Origin: Zoogloea sp.
GTDB lineage: Bacteria > Pseudomonadota > Gammaproteobacteria > Burkholderiales > Rhodocyclaceae
DNA: 39,309 nucleotides
Direction: 5' to 3'
Assembly: GCA_009026175.1 (NCBI GenBank)
Contig: WBTZ01000036.1
Location: 1-39,309 of the forward strand
Each line of letters opens with the position of its first letter. Within the stretch, counting starts at the first letter, position 1. Made by a program: the position numbers and the translations under genes. Shown in pieces: positions 15,256-24,302 of the stretch. A model generated the notes under the pieces. It was not told where the DNA came from and ran no database searches. It saw only the letters and a program-made list of their open reading frames with translations.

Positions 15256-17343
15256 ATGCACCGCCCCTATCCAGAGCGCCAATTCCCCAGCGGCAACTTC
15301 ATCAACCGCGAGCTCTCCCTGCTCCAGTTCCAGCGCCGCGTGCTGGCCCAGGCGGCCGATCCGGATGTGCCCCTGCTCGAGCGGCTGCGCTTCCTGTGCA
15401 TCGTTTCCAGCAACCTGGATGAGTTCTTCGAAGTCCGGGTCGCCGGCGTCAAGGAGCAACAGCGGCTGGGCAGCCTGGCCCTCACCACCGACGGCCTGAC
15501 ACCGACTGAACTGCAGACCCGCATCAGCCGCGAGGTGCACAGCCTCATCACCGACCAGTACAACCTGCTCAACAATACTCTGCTGCCGGCCCTCGCCACC
15601 GAAGGCATCGTCTTCCTGCGCCGTTCCGCCTGGACCGACGCCCAGCACCTGTGGGCGCGGGACTATTTCATGCGGGAGGTGATGCCCGTCCTCACCCCGA
15701 TCGGGCTCGACCCTGCCCACCCCTTCCCGCGGGTGCTCAACAAGAGCCTCAACTTCGCCGTCGAACTGGAAGGCCGCGACGCCTTCGGCCGCAGCTCCGG
15801 CGCGGCCATCGTCCAGGCGCCGCGCGCCCTGCCCCGCGTGATCCGCCTGCCCCGGGAACTGACCGGGGTCGAATACGGCTTCGTGTTCCTGTCGTCCCTG
15901 CTGCATGCCCACGTGGGCGAGCTCTTCGAAGGGATGAACGTGCTGGGCTGCTACCAGTTCCGGGTCACCCGCAACTCCGACATGTTCGTGGACGAGGAAG
16001 AGGTCAAGGACCTGCGCGCAACCCTCAAGGGCGAGCTGCAGCAGCGCCATTTCGGCGACGCCGTGCGCCTTGAGATCGCCGACAACTGCTCGGAGGCGAT
16101 GGAGCAGTTCCTGCGCACCCAGTTCGGCCTCGCCACTGAAGACGTCTACCGCGTCCCCGGCATGGTCAACCCGGTGCGCCTCAACCAGGTGCCCGACTGG
16201 GTCGAGCGCCCGGACCTCAAATACCGCCCGTTCCGCCCGAGCCGCCCGCGGGGCCTCGAGAAGACCCAGAACATCTTCACCGCCCTGCGCCGCCAGGACG
16301 TGCTGCTGCACCACCCCTTCCAGAGCTTCGAGCCGGTGATCGAACTGCTCAAGGCCGCCGCCGATGACGCGGACGTGGTGGCGGTCAAGATGACCGTCTA
16401 CCGTACGGGCACGGACTCCGTGCTGATGGAACACCTGGTGCGCGCAGCCCAGAAGGGCAAGGAAGTCACCGTGGTGCTCGAACTGATGGCCCGCTTCGAT
16501 GAGGAAGCCAACATCAGCTGGGCCGCCCGGCTGGAGGAAGTCGGCGCCCACGTGGTCTATGGCGTGTTTGGCTACAAGACCCACGCCAAGATGCTGCTGC
16601 TGGTCCGCCGCGAGGAAGGCGCCCTGCGCCGCTACGTGCATCTCGGCACCGGCAACTACCACCCCCGCACCACCCGCTTCTATACCGACTTCGGCCTGCT
16701 CACCGCCAACGAGGAGATCGGAGCGGACGTGGCCGAGGTGTTCAAGCAGCTCACCGGCCTGGGCCAGGCCGGCAAGCTGCGCCACCTGTGGCAGGCCCCC
16801 TTCACCCTGCAGCCCAACGTCGTCACGGCCATCCTCGAAGAGGCCGAGATCGCCCGTTCCGGCCGCAAGGGGCGCATCATCGTCAAGGTCAATGCCCTGC
16901 TCGAGCCCGAGACCATCGAGGCGCTCTACGAGGCCTCCCAGGCCGGCGTCGAGATCGACGTGATCGCCCGGAGCGTGTGTGCGCTCAAGCCGGGCGTGCC
17001 CGGCCTGTCCGAGAACATCCGGGTCCGCTCCATCGTCGGCCGCTTCCTGGAACACCACCGGATCTTCTACTTCGGTGCCGATGGTGCCGACAAGCTCTAC
17101 CTGTCCAGCGCCGACTGGATGGAACGCAACTTCTTCAAGCGCATCGAGATCGCCTTCCCGATCCTCGACCTGAAAGTGAAACGGCGTGTAATCAAGGAAG
17201 GCCTGCGCCCCTACCTCGGCGACAACTGCCAGGCCTGGGAACTGGACGCCGACAACCACTACCGGCGCAAGAATCCCCGGACCACCCGGCGCTCGGCCCA
17301 GGAGATCCTGCTCAAGGAGCTGAGCGGCATCTCCATGGCCTGA
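15256..17343 (+). CDS. ppk: Polyphosphate kinase
   Basis: PPK1 reversibly polymerises the gamma phosphate of ATP into polyphosphate via a phosphohistidine, at the inner membrane. The 695-residue length matches the family. Domain order is normal: N-terminal helical domain (NRELSLLQFQRRVLAQA), head domain, then two phospholipase-D-like catalytic domains. The autophosphorylated His lies in GVFGYKTHAKMLLLVRR, and the second conserved His is in HLGTGNYHPRTTRFYTD. Arg/Lys residues for phosphate binding are around VKMTVYRTGTDS. A GAGGAAGAG ribosome-binding site precedes the ATG. It is divergent from ppx, with a possible PHO box between them. Confidence 0.97.
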   Translation: MHRPYPERQFPSGNFINRELSLLQFQRRVLAQAADPDVPLLERLRFLCIVSSNLDEFFEVRVAGVKEQQRLGSLALTTDGLTPTELQTRISREVHSLITDQYNLLNNTLLPALATEGIVFLRRSAWTDAQHLWARDYFMREVMPVLTPIGLDPAHPFPRVLNKSLNFAVELEGRDAFGRSSGAAIVQAPRALPRVIRLPRELTGVEYGFVFLSSLLHAHVGELFEGMNVLGCYQFRVTRNSDMFVDEEEVKDLRATLKGELQQRHFGDAVRLEIADNCSEAMEQFLRTQFGLATEDVYRVPGMVNPVRLNQVPDWVERPDLKYRPFRPSRPRGLEKTQNIFTALRRQDVLLHHPFQSFEPVIELLKAAADDADVVAVKMTVYRTGTDSVLMEHLVRAAQKGKEVTVVLELMARFDEEANISWAARLEEVGAHVVYGVFGYKTHAKMLLLVRREEGALRRYVHLGTGNYHPRTTRFYTDFGLLTANEEIGADVAEVFKQLTGLGQAGKLRHLWQAPFTLQPNVVTAILEEAEIARSGRKGRIIVKVNALLEPETIEALYEASQAGVEIDVIARSVCALKPGVPGLSENIRVRSIVGRFLEHHRIFYFGADGADKLYLSSADWMERNFFKRIEIAFPILDLKVKRRVIKEGLRPYLGDNCQAWELDADNHYRRKNPRTTRRSAQEILLKELSGISMA

Positions 17344-17359
17344 AGCCGGTGGCATGGCA

Positions 17360-17392
17360 GCCGGCCCTGCACGGAAGGAAAGCAGGACCGGC
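17360..17392 (+). terminator. Imperfect hairpin after ppk
   Basis: gccggccctgc and gcaggaccggc pair over 11 bases with one mismatch around an 11-base purine loop, 17 bases after the ppk stop. There is no good T-run, so it may be a weak or Rho-assisted terminator. Confidence 0.45.
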
Positions 17393-17401
17393 ATGCTGTT
17401 G

Positions 17402-17407
17402 TAGAAT
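17402..17407 (+). promoter_or_regulatory. -10-like hexamer before the beta-propeller gene
   Basis: TAGAAT matches the sigma-70 -10 consensus at five of six bases, 22 bases before the first ATG of the lipoprotein gene and just after the hairpin following ppk. No convincing -35 was found. Confidence 0.35.
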
Positions 17408-17428
17408 CGCGGCTCTGATCCATTTCCG

Positions 17429-18727
17429 ATGGCCTGCCCCATGTCCCAGCTCTCCCGCCCGCTTGTCGCCGCCTTCCTCAGTGCCTCCATCCTGACCGCC
17501 TGCGGCGGCGGCGGATCTTCCGCCCCGGCGCCCAGCGGCGTCACCGTGACGGCGGGCGAAAACCAGGTCACCGTCAACTGGAACGCCGAATCCGGCGTCG
17601 AGTACTGGCTGTGGTTCAAGGAAGGGAGCTCCGTCGCCCCCGGCGACAAGACCGCCAGCTACCGCCTGAAGGTCAGCCCGCCCTACCTCCTGACCGGCCT
17701 GACCAACGACGCCCAGTACGCCTTCAGCGTCAACGGCCGCAAGAACGGTGGCGAAGGCGGCCCGGGTTCCAGCCCGCTCACCGCCACCCCCCGCCTGGCC
17801 GCAGGCTCGTGGACCACCGGCGGCACCCTCGGCAGCGGCCAGACCCTGCGCAGCGTCGCCTATGGCCTGACCACCAGCAGCTCCAGCACCTACTCCTACG
17901 TCGCCGTCGGCGATCGCGGTGCGATCTTCCGCACCCCTGATACCGACGCCGGCCGCCACTACGTTTCCAATGCAGCCCTGAGCTGGATCACCCCCACCGG
18001 CACCGCGGTCGATTCGAGCATCGACCTGAAGGCCGTGGTGTATTCCACCGGGATCGCCAAGTACATCGCCGTGGGCACCGGCGGCAACGTCGCCTACAGC
18101 ACCGACATCAGCAACTGGACCACCGTGCCGAGCGCCACCACCGGCACCACCGCCACGCTCAATGCCATCGCATCCAGCGGCTCCACCGTGGTGGCGGTGG
18201 GTGACAACGGCACCATCCGTTACTCCACCAACGGCACCAGCTGGTCGGCCCCCGCTTCGGTGACGCCTGCCGTCACCGCCAACCTGCGCGGCGTCACCTA
18301 TTCCACCAAGGGCGTGTGGGTGGCAGTGGGTACCGACGGCACCGTGCTCACCAGCACCGACGCCAGCAACTGGACCGCCACCACCCAGTCCGGGCAGCTC
18401 ACCGCCGTGTCGACGGTGGCCACCACCACCAACAGCGTGACCACCTACTACTTCGTGGCCGTCGGCTCGGACGGCACCGTGCTGACCAGCACCGATGCCA
18501 GCACCTGGACCACCATGGTGCTCGGCGCCTCCCTGCGCACGGTGGCCGCCGGTACCCGCCTGGTGGCGATGGGCAGCGATGGTGCCATCTACACCCGCGA
18601 GCTCACCGGCACCACCTGGACCGCCCAGGCCAGCCCGCTGCCGACCACCGCCATGAACGGGCTCATCTACGCCCAGAACATCTACACCGCGGTGGGTGCC
18701 AACAGCAGCAGCGTCTACGCCTACTGA
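17429..18727 (+). CDS. Lipoprotein with Fn3-like domain and seven-repeat beta-propeller
   Basis: A 432-residue predicted lipoprotein of unknown function. The signal peptide ends in lipobox LTAC at Cys25, followed by a Gly/Ser linker. Residues about 35-115 look like a fibronectin type III domain (VTVTAGENQVTVNW, LTGLTNDAQYAFSVNG). The rest has seven copies of a motif like VAVGxDGTVxxSTDxSxW (VAVGDRGAIF, IAVGTGGNVAY, VAVGDNGTIRY, VAVGTDGTVLT, VAVGSDGTVLT, VAMGSDGAIY, TAVGANSSSVY). This fits a seven-bladed propeller of the YCF48/BNR-repeat type. A second ATG at 17441 would also keep the signal peptide. It is flanked by a hairpin and a terminator, so it is probably monocistronic, likely facing the periplasm or cell surface. 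Confidence 0.85.
   Translation: MACPMSQLSRPLVAAFLSASILTACGGGGSSAPAPSGVTVTAGENQVTVNWNAESGVEYWLWFKEGSSVAPGDKTASYRLKVSPPYLLTGLTNDAQYAFSVNGRKNGGEGGPGSSPLTATPRLAAGSWTTGGTLGSGQTLRSVAYGLTTSSSSTYSYVAVGDRGAIFRTPDTDAGRHYVSNAALSWITPTGTAVDSSIDLKAVVYSTGIAKYIAVGTGGNVAYSTDISNWTTVPSATTGTTATLNAIASSGSTVVAVGDNGTIRYSTNGTSWSAPASVTPAVTANLRGVTYSTKGVWVAVGTDGTVLTSTDASNWTATTQSGQLTAVSTVATTTNSVTTYYFVAVGSDGTVLTSTDASTWTTMVLGASLRTVAAGTRLVAMGSDGAIYTRELTGTTWTAQASPLPTTAMNGLIYAQNIYTAVGANSSSVYAY
18320..18510 (+). repeat. Near-identical DNA repeat inside the propeller gene
   Basis: The 56 bases at 18320-18375 recur with few changes at 18455-18510, encoding VAVGTDGTVLTSTDASNW and VAVGSDGTVLTSTDASTW. Conservation at DNA level in these two blades suggests recent duplication or gene conversion; the other blades are more diverged. 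Confidence 0.6.
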
Positions 18728-18775
18728 GACCTGCCCGACCGGATCGCACCTTCTGCGTGCGGCCCGGTCCACCGA

Positions 18776-18807
18776 GTGGAGCCGCCATGCCTGGCCGCTC
18801 CACTTTT
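18776..18807 (+). terminator. Intrinsic terminator between propeller gene and bioA
   Basis: gtggagccgcc (18776-18786) pairs with ggccgctccac (18793-18803) over 11 bases with one mismatch and a 6-base loop, followed by TTTT. It ends the lipoprotein transcript 49 bases after its stop. The loop contains an in-frame ATG for bioA (18787), which argues against that ATG being the bioA start. Confidence 0.7.
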
Positions 18808-18828
18808 CACTTTCCAAAGCCCTTTCAC

Positions 18829-20160
18829 ATGCCGTCCTCGTCCGCCAACGCCTCCTTCCTGTCCCGCTCCCTCAGCGCGGTGTGGCACCCCTGCACCCAG
18901 ATGAAGCACCATGAACAGCTGCCCCTGATCCCGATCGCCCGGGGAGAAGGCGCCTGGCTGCATGACATGGATGGCCGGCGCTACCTGGACGGGATCAGCT
19001 CCTGGTGGGTCAATCTGTTCGGCCATGCCAATCCGCGCATCGGCAATGCCATCAAGGCCCAGCTCGACACCCTGGAGCACGTCATGCTGGCCGGCTTCAC
19101 CCATGAGCCCGTGGTCGAGCTGTCGGAACGCCTGGCAGCCCTCACCGGCCACCACTTGGGCCACGCCTTTTACGCCTCCGACGGCGCCTCGGCCACCGAG
19201 ATCGCCCTGAAGATGAGCGTGCATTACTGGCGCAACCACGGCCAGCCGGGCAAGAACCGCTTCGTCAGCCTCGACGGCAGCTACCACGGCGAAACCGTGG
19301 GCGCTCTGGCGGTCACCGACGTGGCCATCTTCCGCGACGCCTACGCTCCCCTGGTGCGCAGCAGCACCAGCGTCGCGAGCCCCGACGCGCGCCTGGCCGC
19401 ACCGGGCGAGAGCGCTGCCGAGGTGGCCCGCCGTGCGGCCGCGGCGCTGGAAGCCCACCTGGCCGAACACGCCGATGAGACCGCCGCCCTGATCGTCGAG
19501 CCCCTCGTCCAGGGCGCCTCCGGCATGGTCATGTACGACCCGGAATACCTGCGTCTGGCCCGCGCCCTGTGCGACCGCTACCGGGTGCACCTGGTGGCCG
19601 ACGAGATCGCCGTCGGCTGTGGCCGCAGCGGCAGCTTCTTCGCCTGTGAGCAGGCCGGCATCCAGCCCGACTTCCTGCTCCTCTCCAAGGGCATTTCGGG
19701 CGGCTACCTGCCCCTGTCCATCGTGCTCACCACCGATGACGTGTTCGCCGCTTTCTATGATGACGACACGGCCCGCGGCTTCCTGCACTCCCACTCCTAC
19801 ACCGGCAATCCCCTGGCCTGCCGGGCTGCCCTGGCCACCCTCGACATCTTCGCGCAGGACGACGTGATCGCCACCAACCGGCACAAGGCGGCCCGTCTCG
19901 GTGCCGCCTTCAGCGCCGCCGTCGGCGGGCACCCTTCGGTGCGCCACCTTCGCCAGCGCGGCATGATCCTCGCGTTCGACGTGGCCAACGCCCCGGCCGG
20001 CTTCTCCCGCCGCTTCTTCGCCGCAGCCCTCGAACGGGAGCTGCTGCTGCGCCCCATCGGCACCACCGTTTACACCATGCCCCCCTACATCCTGGATGAC
20101 GGAGAGATCGACTGGCTCGCCGCCCGCTGCGGGGAAGCCCTGGAGGCCAGCCTTGGCTGA
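18829..20160 (+). CDS. bioA: Adenosylmethionine-8-amino-7-oxononanoate aminotransferase
   Basis: PLP enzyme that converts KAPA to DAPA in biotin synthesis, using S-adenosylmethionine as amino donor. The 443-residue protein shows [19 protein letters not shown] at the substrate-binding N-terminus, [69 protein letters not shown] and the PLP Lys in [15 protein letters not shown]. An in-frame ATG at 18787 has a GGAG but lies in the loop of the preceding terminator, so 18829 is chosen. It is the first gene of bioA-F-H-C-D; the promoter was not identified. Its end overlaps bioF by 8 bases. Confidence 0.95.
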   Translation: MPSSSANASFLSRSLSAVWHPCTQMKHHEQLPLIPIARGEGAWLHDMDGRRYLDGISSWWVNLFGHANPRIGNAIKAQLDTLEHVMLAGFTHEPVVELSERLAALTGHHLGHAFYASDGASATEIALKMSVHYWRNHGQPGKNRFVSLDGSYHGETVGALAVTDVAIFRDAYAPLVRSSTSVASPDARLAAPGESAAEVARRAAAALEAHLAEHADETAALIVEPLVQGASGMVMYDPEYLRLARALCDRYRVHLVADEIAVGCGRSGSFFACEQAGIQPDFLLLSKGISGGYLPLSIVLTTDDVFAAFYDDDTARGFLHSHSYTGNPLACRAALATLDIFAQDDVIATNRHKAARLGAAFSAAVGGHPSVRHLRQRGMILAFDVANAPAGFSRRFFAAALERELLLRPIGTTVYTMPPYILDDGEIDWLAARCGEALEASLG

Positions 20161-21337
20161 GCGCCCCGACCCCCTCGACGAGATCCGCAGCGGCCTGGCA
20201 GACCTGGACGCTGCAGGCCTGCGCCGCCGCCGCCGCATCGTCACCACCCCGTGCCGGCCCGACACCCGCCTGGCCGACCGCAACGGCCCGGTCCTCGCCT
20301 TCTGCTCCAACGACTACCTGGGCCTGGCCGCCGAACCGGCGCTGGGCCAGGCCCTGCAGGCAGGCGCTGCCCGCTGGGGCAGCGGCTCCGGAGCCTCCCA
20401 CCTGGTCAGCGGCCACTATGCTGCTCACGAAACGCTGGAAGCCCGCCTGGCCGGCTTCGTCGGCATGGAGGACGCCCTCTACTTCTCCACCGGCTACATG
20501 GCCAACATCGGCGTCATGCCGGCCCTGGTCGGCCGCGGTGACGCCATCTTCGCCGACAAGGTCAATCACGCCTCGCTGGTCGATGGCGCCCTGCTGTCCC
20601 GCGCCGAGCTGATCCGCTACCCCCATTGCGACCTGGCTGCGCTTGAAGCACGCCTGGCGGCGTCGACGGCACCGCGCAAGCTGATCGTCACGGACGGGGT
20701 GTTCAGCATGGATGGCGACATCGCCCCCCTGCCCGAACTCCTTGCCCTGGCCGAAGCGCACCGTGCCTGGCTGCTGGTGGACGACGCCCACGGCTTCGGC
20801 GTGCTCGGCCCGGGCGGGCGTGGCTGCCTGGCCCACTACAAGCTCAGCTCACCGCGCCTGATCTACATGGGCACCCTCGGCAAGGCCGCCGGAGTGGCTG
20901 GCGCCTTCGTGGCCGCCCAGGGGGAAGTGATCGACTGGCTGATCAACCGCTGCCGCAGCTACATCTTCACTACCGGTGCCCCACCCGCCCTGGCCGAGGC
21001 CCTGCTGACCGCCGTGGACCTGATCGAGCACAGCGACCCGCGGCGCACCCACCTGGCGGCCCTCATCGCCCGCCTGAAATCAGGCCTGCGCCTGCAGCGC
21101 TGGCACCTGCTGCCCTCCGACACTCCCATCCAGCCCCTGGTCATCGGCGACAACCATGAGACCCTGGCGGTCTCCCGCGCCCTCGATGCCGAAGGCCTGT
21201 GGGTGCCGGCCATCCGCCCGCCGACCGTGCCCAAGGGCGCGGCGCGCCTGCGCATCACCCTCTCCGCGGCACACAGCCTGGAGCAGGTGGACCGCCTCAG
21301 CGACGCCCTCAACCGGCTCGAGGCCAAGGGTCAATGA
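20153..21337 (+). CDS. bioF: 8-amino-7-oxononanoate synthase
   Basis: PLP enzyme joining pimeloyl-ACP/CoA and alanine to give KAPA, the first step of the biotin ring pathway. The 394-residue protein has [68 protein letters not shown] and the PLP Lys in [16 protein letters not shown]. The start is most likely the TTG at 20153, because GGAGG lies six bases before it and no ATG or GTG is available before the conserved N-terminal region. It overlaps bioA by 8 bases and bioH by 4 (ATGA). Confidence 0.95.
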   Translation: MAERPDPLDEIRSGLADLDAAGLRRRRRIVTTPCRPDTRLADRNGPVLAFCSNDYLGLAAEPALGQALQAGAARWGSGSGASHLVSGHYAAHETLEARLAGFVGMEDALYFSTGYMANIGVMPALVGRGDAIFADKVNHASLVDGALLSRAELIRYPHCDLAALEARLAASTAPRKLIVTDGVFSMDGDIAPLPELLALAEAHRAWLLVDDAHGFGVLGPGGRGCLAHYKLSSPRLIYMGTLGKAAGVAGAFVAAQGEVIDWLINRCRSYIFTTGAPPALAEALLTAVDLIEHSDPRRTHLAALIARLKSGLRLQRWHLLPSDTPIQPLVIGDNHETLAVSRALDAEGLWVPAIRPPTVPKGAARLRITLSAAHSLEQVDRLSDALNRLEAKGQ

Positions 21338-22086
21338 GCGCGCCATCCCCCCCCCTCCGCCCGCTGGTGCTGCTCCATGGCTGGGGTCTGTCCGCATCGG
21401 TCTGGAAGCCGCTGCTCGGACACCTCCACCCGCAGCGCCCCGTACACGTACCGGACCTGCCCGGCCACGGCGACGCCAGCCCGGCCGGCGAGACCCTCGC
21501 CAGCTGGGCCGATGCCCTTCTCCCCGCCCTGCCGGACAACTGCGTGCTGGTCGGCTGGTCACTCGGCGCCCACCTCGCCCTGCACCTTGCTCACCATCGC
21601 CCGGACAGGATCGCCCGCCTGGTGCTGATCGGCGCATCGCCCCGCTTCACCGCCTGTGGCGACTGGCCCCACGGGCTGCCCGATACAAGCCTGGCGGAAT
21701 TCCGGGCCCAGTTCGACAGCGCCCCGGAAGCCACCCAGCGCCGTTTTATCGCCCTGCAGAGCATTGGCGATCAGGCCCGCAAGGCAGTGGCCGCCGCCCT
21801 GACGGACAGCCTCACCCCCGCCGACGCCGCCCACCAGGCGGCCCTTGCCTGCGGCCTCGGGCTGCTCGCCGGCACCGACCTGCGCCCCCTGGCCAGCGGG
21901 ATCGTCCAGCCAGTCCGCCTGCTCCATGGCAGCGAGGACAAGCTGATGCCGGTGGCCGCCGCCGAGTGGCTGGCCGACCAGCTCCCAGGCGGCCGCCTCA
22001 GCGTGTTCGGTCACACCGGCCACGCCCCCTTCCTGTCCCGCTCGGCGGACTGCGCGGCCCTCATCGAGGGTTTCGCCGATGAGTGA
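21334..22086 (+). CDS. bioH: Pimeloyl-ACP methyl ester carboxylesterase
   Basis: Alpha/beta hydrolase that removes the methyl ester placed by BioC, releasing pimeloyl-ACP for BioF. The 250-residue protein has the oxyanion-hole motif [14 protein letters not shown], nucleophile elbow [13 protein letters not shown], acid in [11 protein letters not shown] and catalytic His in [11 protein letters not shown]. It starts in the bioF stop codon (ATGA) and its 3' end overlaps bioC by 8 bases. The tight link with bioF and bioC makes BioH much more likely than another hydrolase of this fold. A longer open frame extends upstream inside bioF but is not needed. Confidence 0.94.
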   Translation: MSAPSPPLRPLVLLHGWGLSASVWKPLLGHLHPQRPVHVPDLPGHGDASPAGETLASWADALLPALPDNCVLVGWSLGAHLALHLAHHRPDRIARLVLIGASPRFTACGDWPHGLPDTSLAEFRAQFDSAPEATQRRFIALQSIGDQARKAVAAALTDSLTPADAAHQAALACGLGLLAGTDLRPLASGIVQPVRLLHGSEDKLMPVAAAEWLADQLPGGRLSVFGHTGHAPFLSRSADCAALIEGFADE

Positions 22087-22861
22087 CGCACCCGCCCCGA
22101 AACATGCGGTGCGCGCGGCCTTCGACAAGGCGGCCGATGCCTACGACGCGGTGGCCGCGGTGCAGCGCAGCGCCTGCGACCGCCTGCTCGAGCTCGTCGC
22201 CGCCACGCCGGGCTGCCGGCCGGCACGCATCCTCGATGCCGGCAGCGGCACCGGTTATGCCCTGCCCGGCCTGCACCGCCTGTTCCCCGACGCCGCGCTG
22301 ATCGCCCTCGATTTTGCACCGGCCATGCTCAAGCGCCAGCCCCCAGGGCTGGCCCTGCCCCTGTGCGCCGATCTCGAGCACCTGCCGCTGGCCGAGGCCA
22401 GCCTGGACGCCCTGTGGTCCAGCTACGCGCTGCAGTGGTGCGACCCACGCCAGGCCCTGCCGGAACTGGCCCGCAGCCTGCGGCCGGGCGGCCAGCTGTG
22501 GCTCGCCTCGCTCGGCCCGGGCACCCTGCAGGAGCTGCGCGACGCCTTCCGCCACGTGGATCAGGACGAGCACGTGCTCCGCTTCCAGCCACCGGAAGTC
22601 CTGGAAGATGCGGCCGAAGATGCCGGCCTGCGCATTCTCACCAGCGAGCGGGACACCCTGCACGCCTGGGCGCCCGACCTGCGTGGCCTGCTCCGCGACA
22701 TCAAGACCCTGGGCGCCCACCAGACCGGCGCCCCGCGCCGCCGCGCGCCCCTCGGCAAGCAGGCCTGGAGCCGCCTGGCCGCCGCCTACGAAATCCACCG
22801 GACGCCGGCCGGACTGCCCGCGTCCTACGACACCCTCTGGATCATCGCCGAAAAGAAATGA
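22079..22861 (+). CDS. bioC: Malonyl-ACP O-methyltransferase
   Basis: SAM-dependent methyltransferase that caps malonyl-ACP so that fatty-acid synthase can elongate it to pimeloyl-ACP methyl ester. The 260-residue protein has an N-terminal VRAAFDKAADAYDAVAAVQR arm typical of BioC and the SAM motif I ILDAGSGTGYALPGL. It also has IALDFAPAMLKRQ, WSSYALQWCDPRQALPELAR and the family motif LWLASLGPGTLQELRDAF. It overlaps bioH by 8 bases and bioD by 4. Confidence 0.95.
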   Translation: MSDAPAPKHAVRAAFDKAADAYDAVAAVQRSACDRLLELVAATPGCRPARILDAGSGTGYALPGLHRLFPDAALIALDFAPAMLKRQPPGLALPLCADLEHLPLAEASLDALWSSYALQWCDPRQALPELARSLRPGGQLWLASLGPGTLQELRDAFRHVDQDEHVLRFQPPEVLEDAAEDAGLRILTSERDTLHAWAPDLRGLLRDIKTLGAHQTGAPRRRAPLGKQAWSRLAAAYEIHRTPAGLPASYDTLWIIAEKK

Positions 22862-23526
22862 CCGCCTACTTCATCACCGGCACCGACACCGAGATCGGCA
22901 AGACCTTCGTCACCTGCACCCTGCTGCACACCGCGCGCCGGCAGGGCCTGCGCGCCCTGGGCATGAAGCCCATCGCCGCCGGCGCAGAGATGATCGACGG
23001 TGAATTCCTCAACGAGGATGCCGCCCGCCTGCGTGCCGCCGGCAGCTTCGACCCAGGCCTCGGCCTGCTCAACCCATATTGCCTGGCCAGCCCCATCGCA
23101 CCGCATATCGCTGCCGCCGAGGAAGGTGTACGGATCGAGGCAAACCGCATCCTGCAGGCCTTCGAGACCCTGCGGACGCAGGCCGATGTGTTGCTGGTGG
23201 AGGGCGTGGGAGGTTTCCGGGTGCCGCTCGGCGACGACTACGACACCGCCGACCTGGCGCGTGACCTGGGCTTGCCAGTGATCCTGGTGGTGGGCATGCG
23301 CCTGGGCTGCATCAACCACGCCCTTCTCACCGCCGAGGCCGTCGCCGCGCGCGGCCTTCAGCTGGTGGGCTGGGTCGCCAACCAGGTGGATCCGGCGATG
23401 CTGCGCTTCGATCAGAACCTGGAGGCCCTGACCCGCCGCATGCCGGCGCCGCTGCTGGGCGTGGTGCCCTTCCAGGCCGATGGCGACCCCGCCGCCGCCG
23501 CAGCCGGCCTGCGCCTACCGGCCTGA
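22858..23526 (+). CDS. bioD: ATP-dependent dethiobiotin synthetase
   Basis: Forms the ureido ring of dethiobiotin from DAPA, CO2 and ATP. The 222-residue protein begins with the family P-loop ITGTDTEIGKTFVTC, followed by LGMKPIAAGAE, LNPYCLASPIAPHIAA and LLVEGVGGFRVPL. It starts in the bioC stop codon (ATGA). It is the last gene of the bio operon; bioB, which would complete biotin synthesis, must lie elsewhere. Its end overlaps the convergent RNA methyltransferase gene by 12 bases. Confidence 0.96.
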   Translation: MTAYFITGTDTEIGKTFVTCTLLHTARRQGLRALGMKPIAAGAEMIDGEFLNEDAARLRAAGSFDPGLGLLNPYCLASPIAPHIAAAEEGVRIEANRILQAFETLRTQADVLLVEGVGGFRVPLGDDYDTADLARDLGLPVILVVGMRLGCINHALLTAEAVAARGLQLVGWVANQVDPAMLRFDQNLEALTRRMPAPLLGVVPFQADGDPAAAAAGLRLPA

Positions 23527-24300
23527 CCCACGCGCCTGGCGGAGCTGCTCGAACAGGCACACCGCCGCGGCAACCCCCACATTCAGGGACTCCATGCCCC
23601 CCGGCATGGGAATGACGACGCGGCGGGTGGCCAGCGCCGCCACGCCATCCGACAGGCCCTGCCCTTCCGAACCGAAAAGCCAGGCCACCGGCGCACACAG
23701 ATCCGTATCGTAGAGATCCGTGGCGTCGACCAGGTCGGCGGCCAGGATCTGGCCAGGATAGCCGGCCAGCGCCTCGGCCGCCTCGATACCCTCGCGGATG
23801 TCGAGATGAAAGTGCGCCCCCATCGCCGCCCGCAATACCCGGGGCGACCAGGCCTGGGCACAACCCGGGGTCAGGACCACGTCACGCACGCCCACGGCTG
23901 CAGCAGTGCGCAGGATGGTTCCGAGATTGCCCGGATCCTGCACCGCATCGAGGACCACGCAGTTGTCCTGCAGCGGCGCCGCGGCGACATCGGGAATCGC
24001 AATGCGGGCCAGCACACCGCTGGGTGAATCCACCGGGCTGATCTGTGTGAACAGGCGGTCCGGCACCTCGACCACCCTATCCGGCTCACAGCGGGCCAGC
24101 AGTGATTGAATCTCGGGCTGCACGCGCCCGCTCTCACTGACCACCACCTGCAGGGGCATGACATCGTGCTGAAGCGCAACTTCGAGCAGATGGGCACCAT
24201 CCAGCAGTGTTTCCCGCGCCTTGCGCCTGTCCCGGGCCGAACCCGCCAGCGCCTGAAGGTGCTTGATCGACGGATTGTCCCTGGAGCTGATGTGCTTCAC
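23515..24300 (-). CDS. TrmH/SpoU family RNA 2'-O-methyltransferase
   Basis: A 261-residue SPOUT-class RNA methyltransferase with an N-terminal substrate-binding domain (SSRDNPSIKHLQALAGSARD, ETLLDGAHLLEVAL). The C-terminal knotted domain carries the three SpoU motifs: DPGNLGTILRTAAA, AWLFGSEGQGLS and IPMPGGMESLNVGVAAAVCL. It presumably 2'-O-methylates rRNA or tRNA; the target nucleotide cannot be told. The start is GTG at 24300, two bases after the CopD-like gene's stop, making this the last gene of the long minus-strand run. Its 3' end overlaps bioD by 12 bases. Confidence 0.93.
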   Translation of the reverse strand: MKHISSRDNPSIKHLQALAGSARDRRKARETLLDGAHLLEVALQHDVMPLQVVVSESGRVQPEIQSLLARCEPDRVVEVPDRLFTQISPVDSPSGVLARIAIPDVAAAPLQDNCVVLDAVQDPGNLGTILRTAAAVGVRDVVLTPGCAQAWSPRVLRAAMGAHFHLDIREGIEAAEALAGYPGQILAADLVDATDLYDTDLCAPVAWLFGSEGQGLSDGVAALATRRVVIPMPGGMESLNVGVAAAVCLFEQLRQARGSGR

Positions 24301-24302
24301 GA

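Noticed and set aside
15106-17649. 847-codon open frame on the minus strand across ppk
   Set aside because: It is antisense to a complete ppk with all motifs; GC-rich genes often leave the opposite frame open. The translation has no recognisable domain.
18316-20160. Apparent fusion of a repeat domain to BioA
   Set aside because: The first part is an out-of-frame reading of the propeller gene and crosses its stop and the terminator; BioA starts at 18829.
22363-23526. Extended BioD with 165 extra N-terminal codons
   Set aside because: The extension is an out-of-frame reading of bioC; the P-loop start at 22858 overlaps the bioC stop as ATGA.
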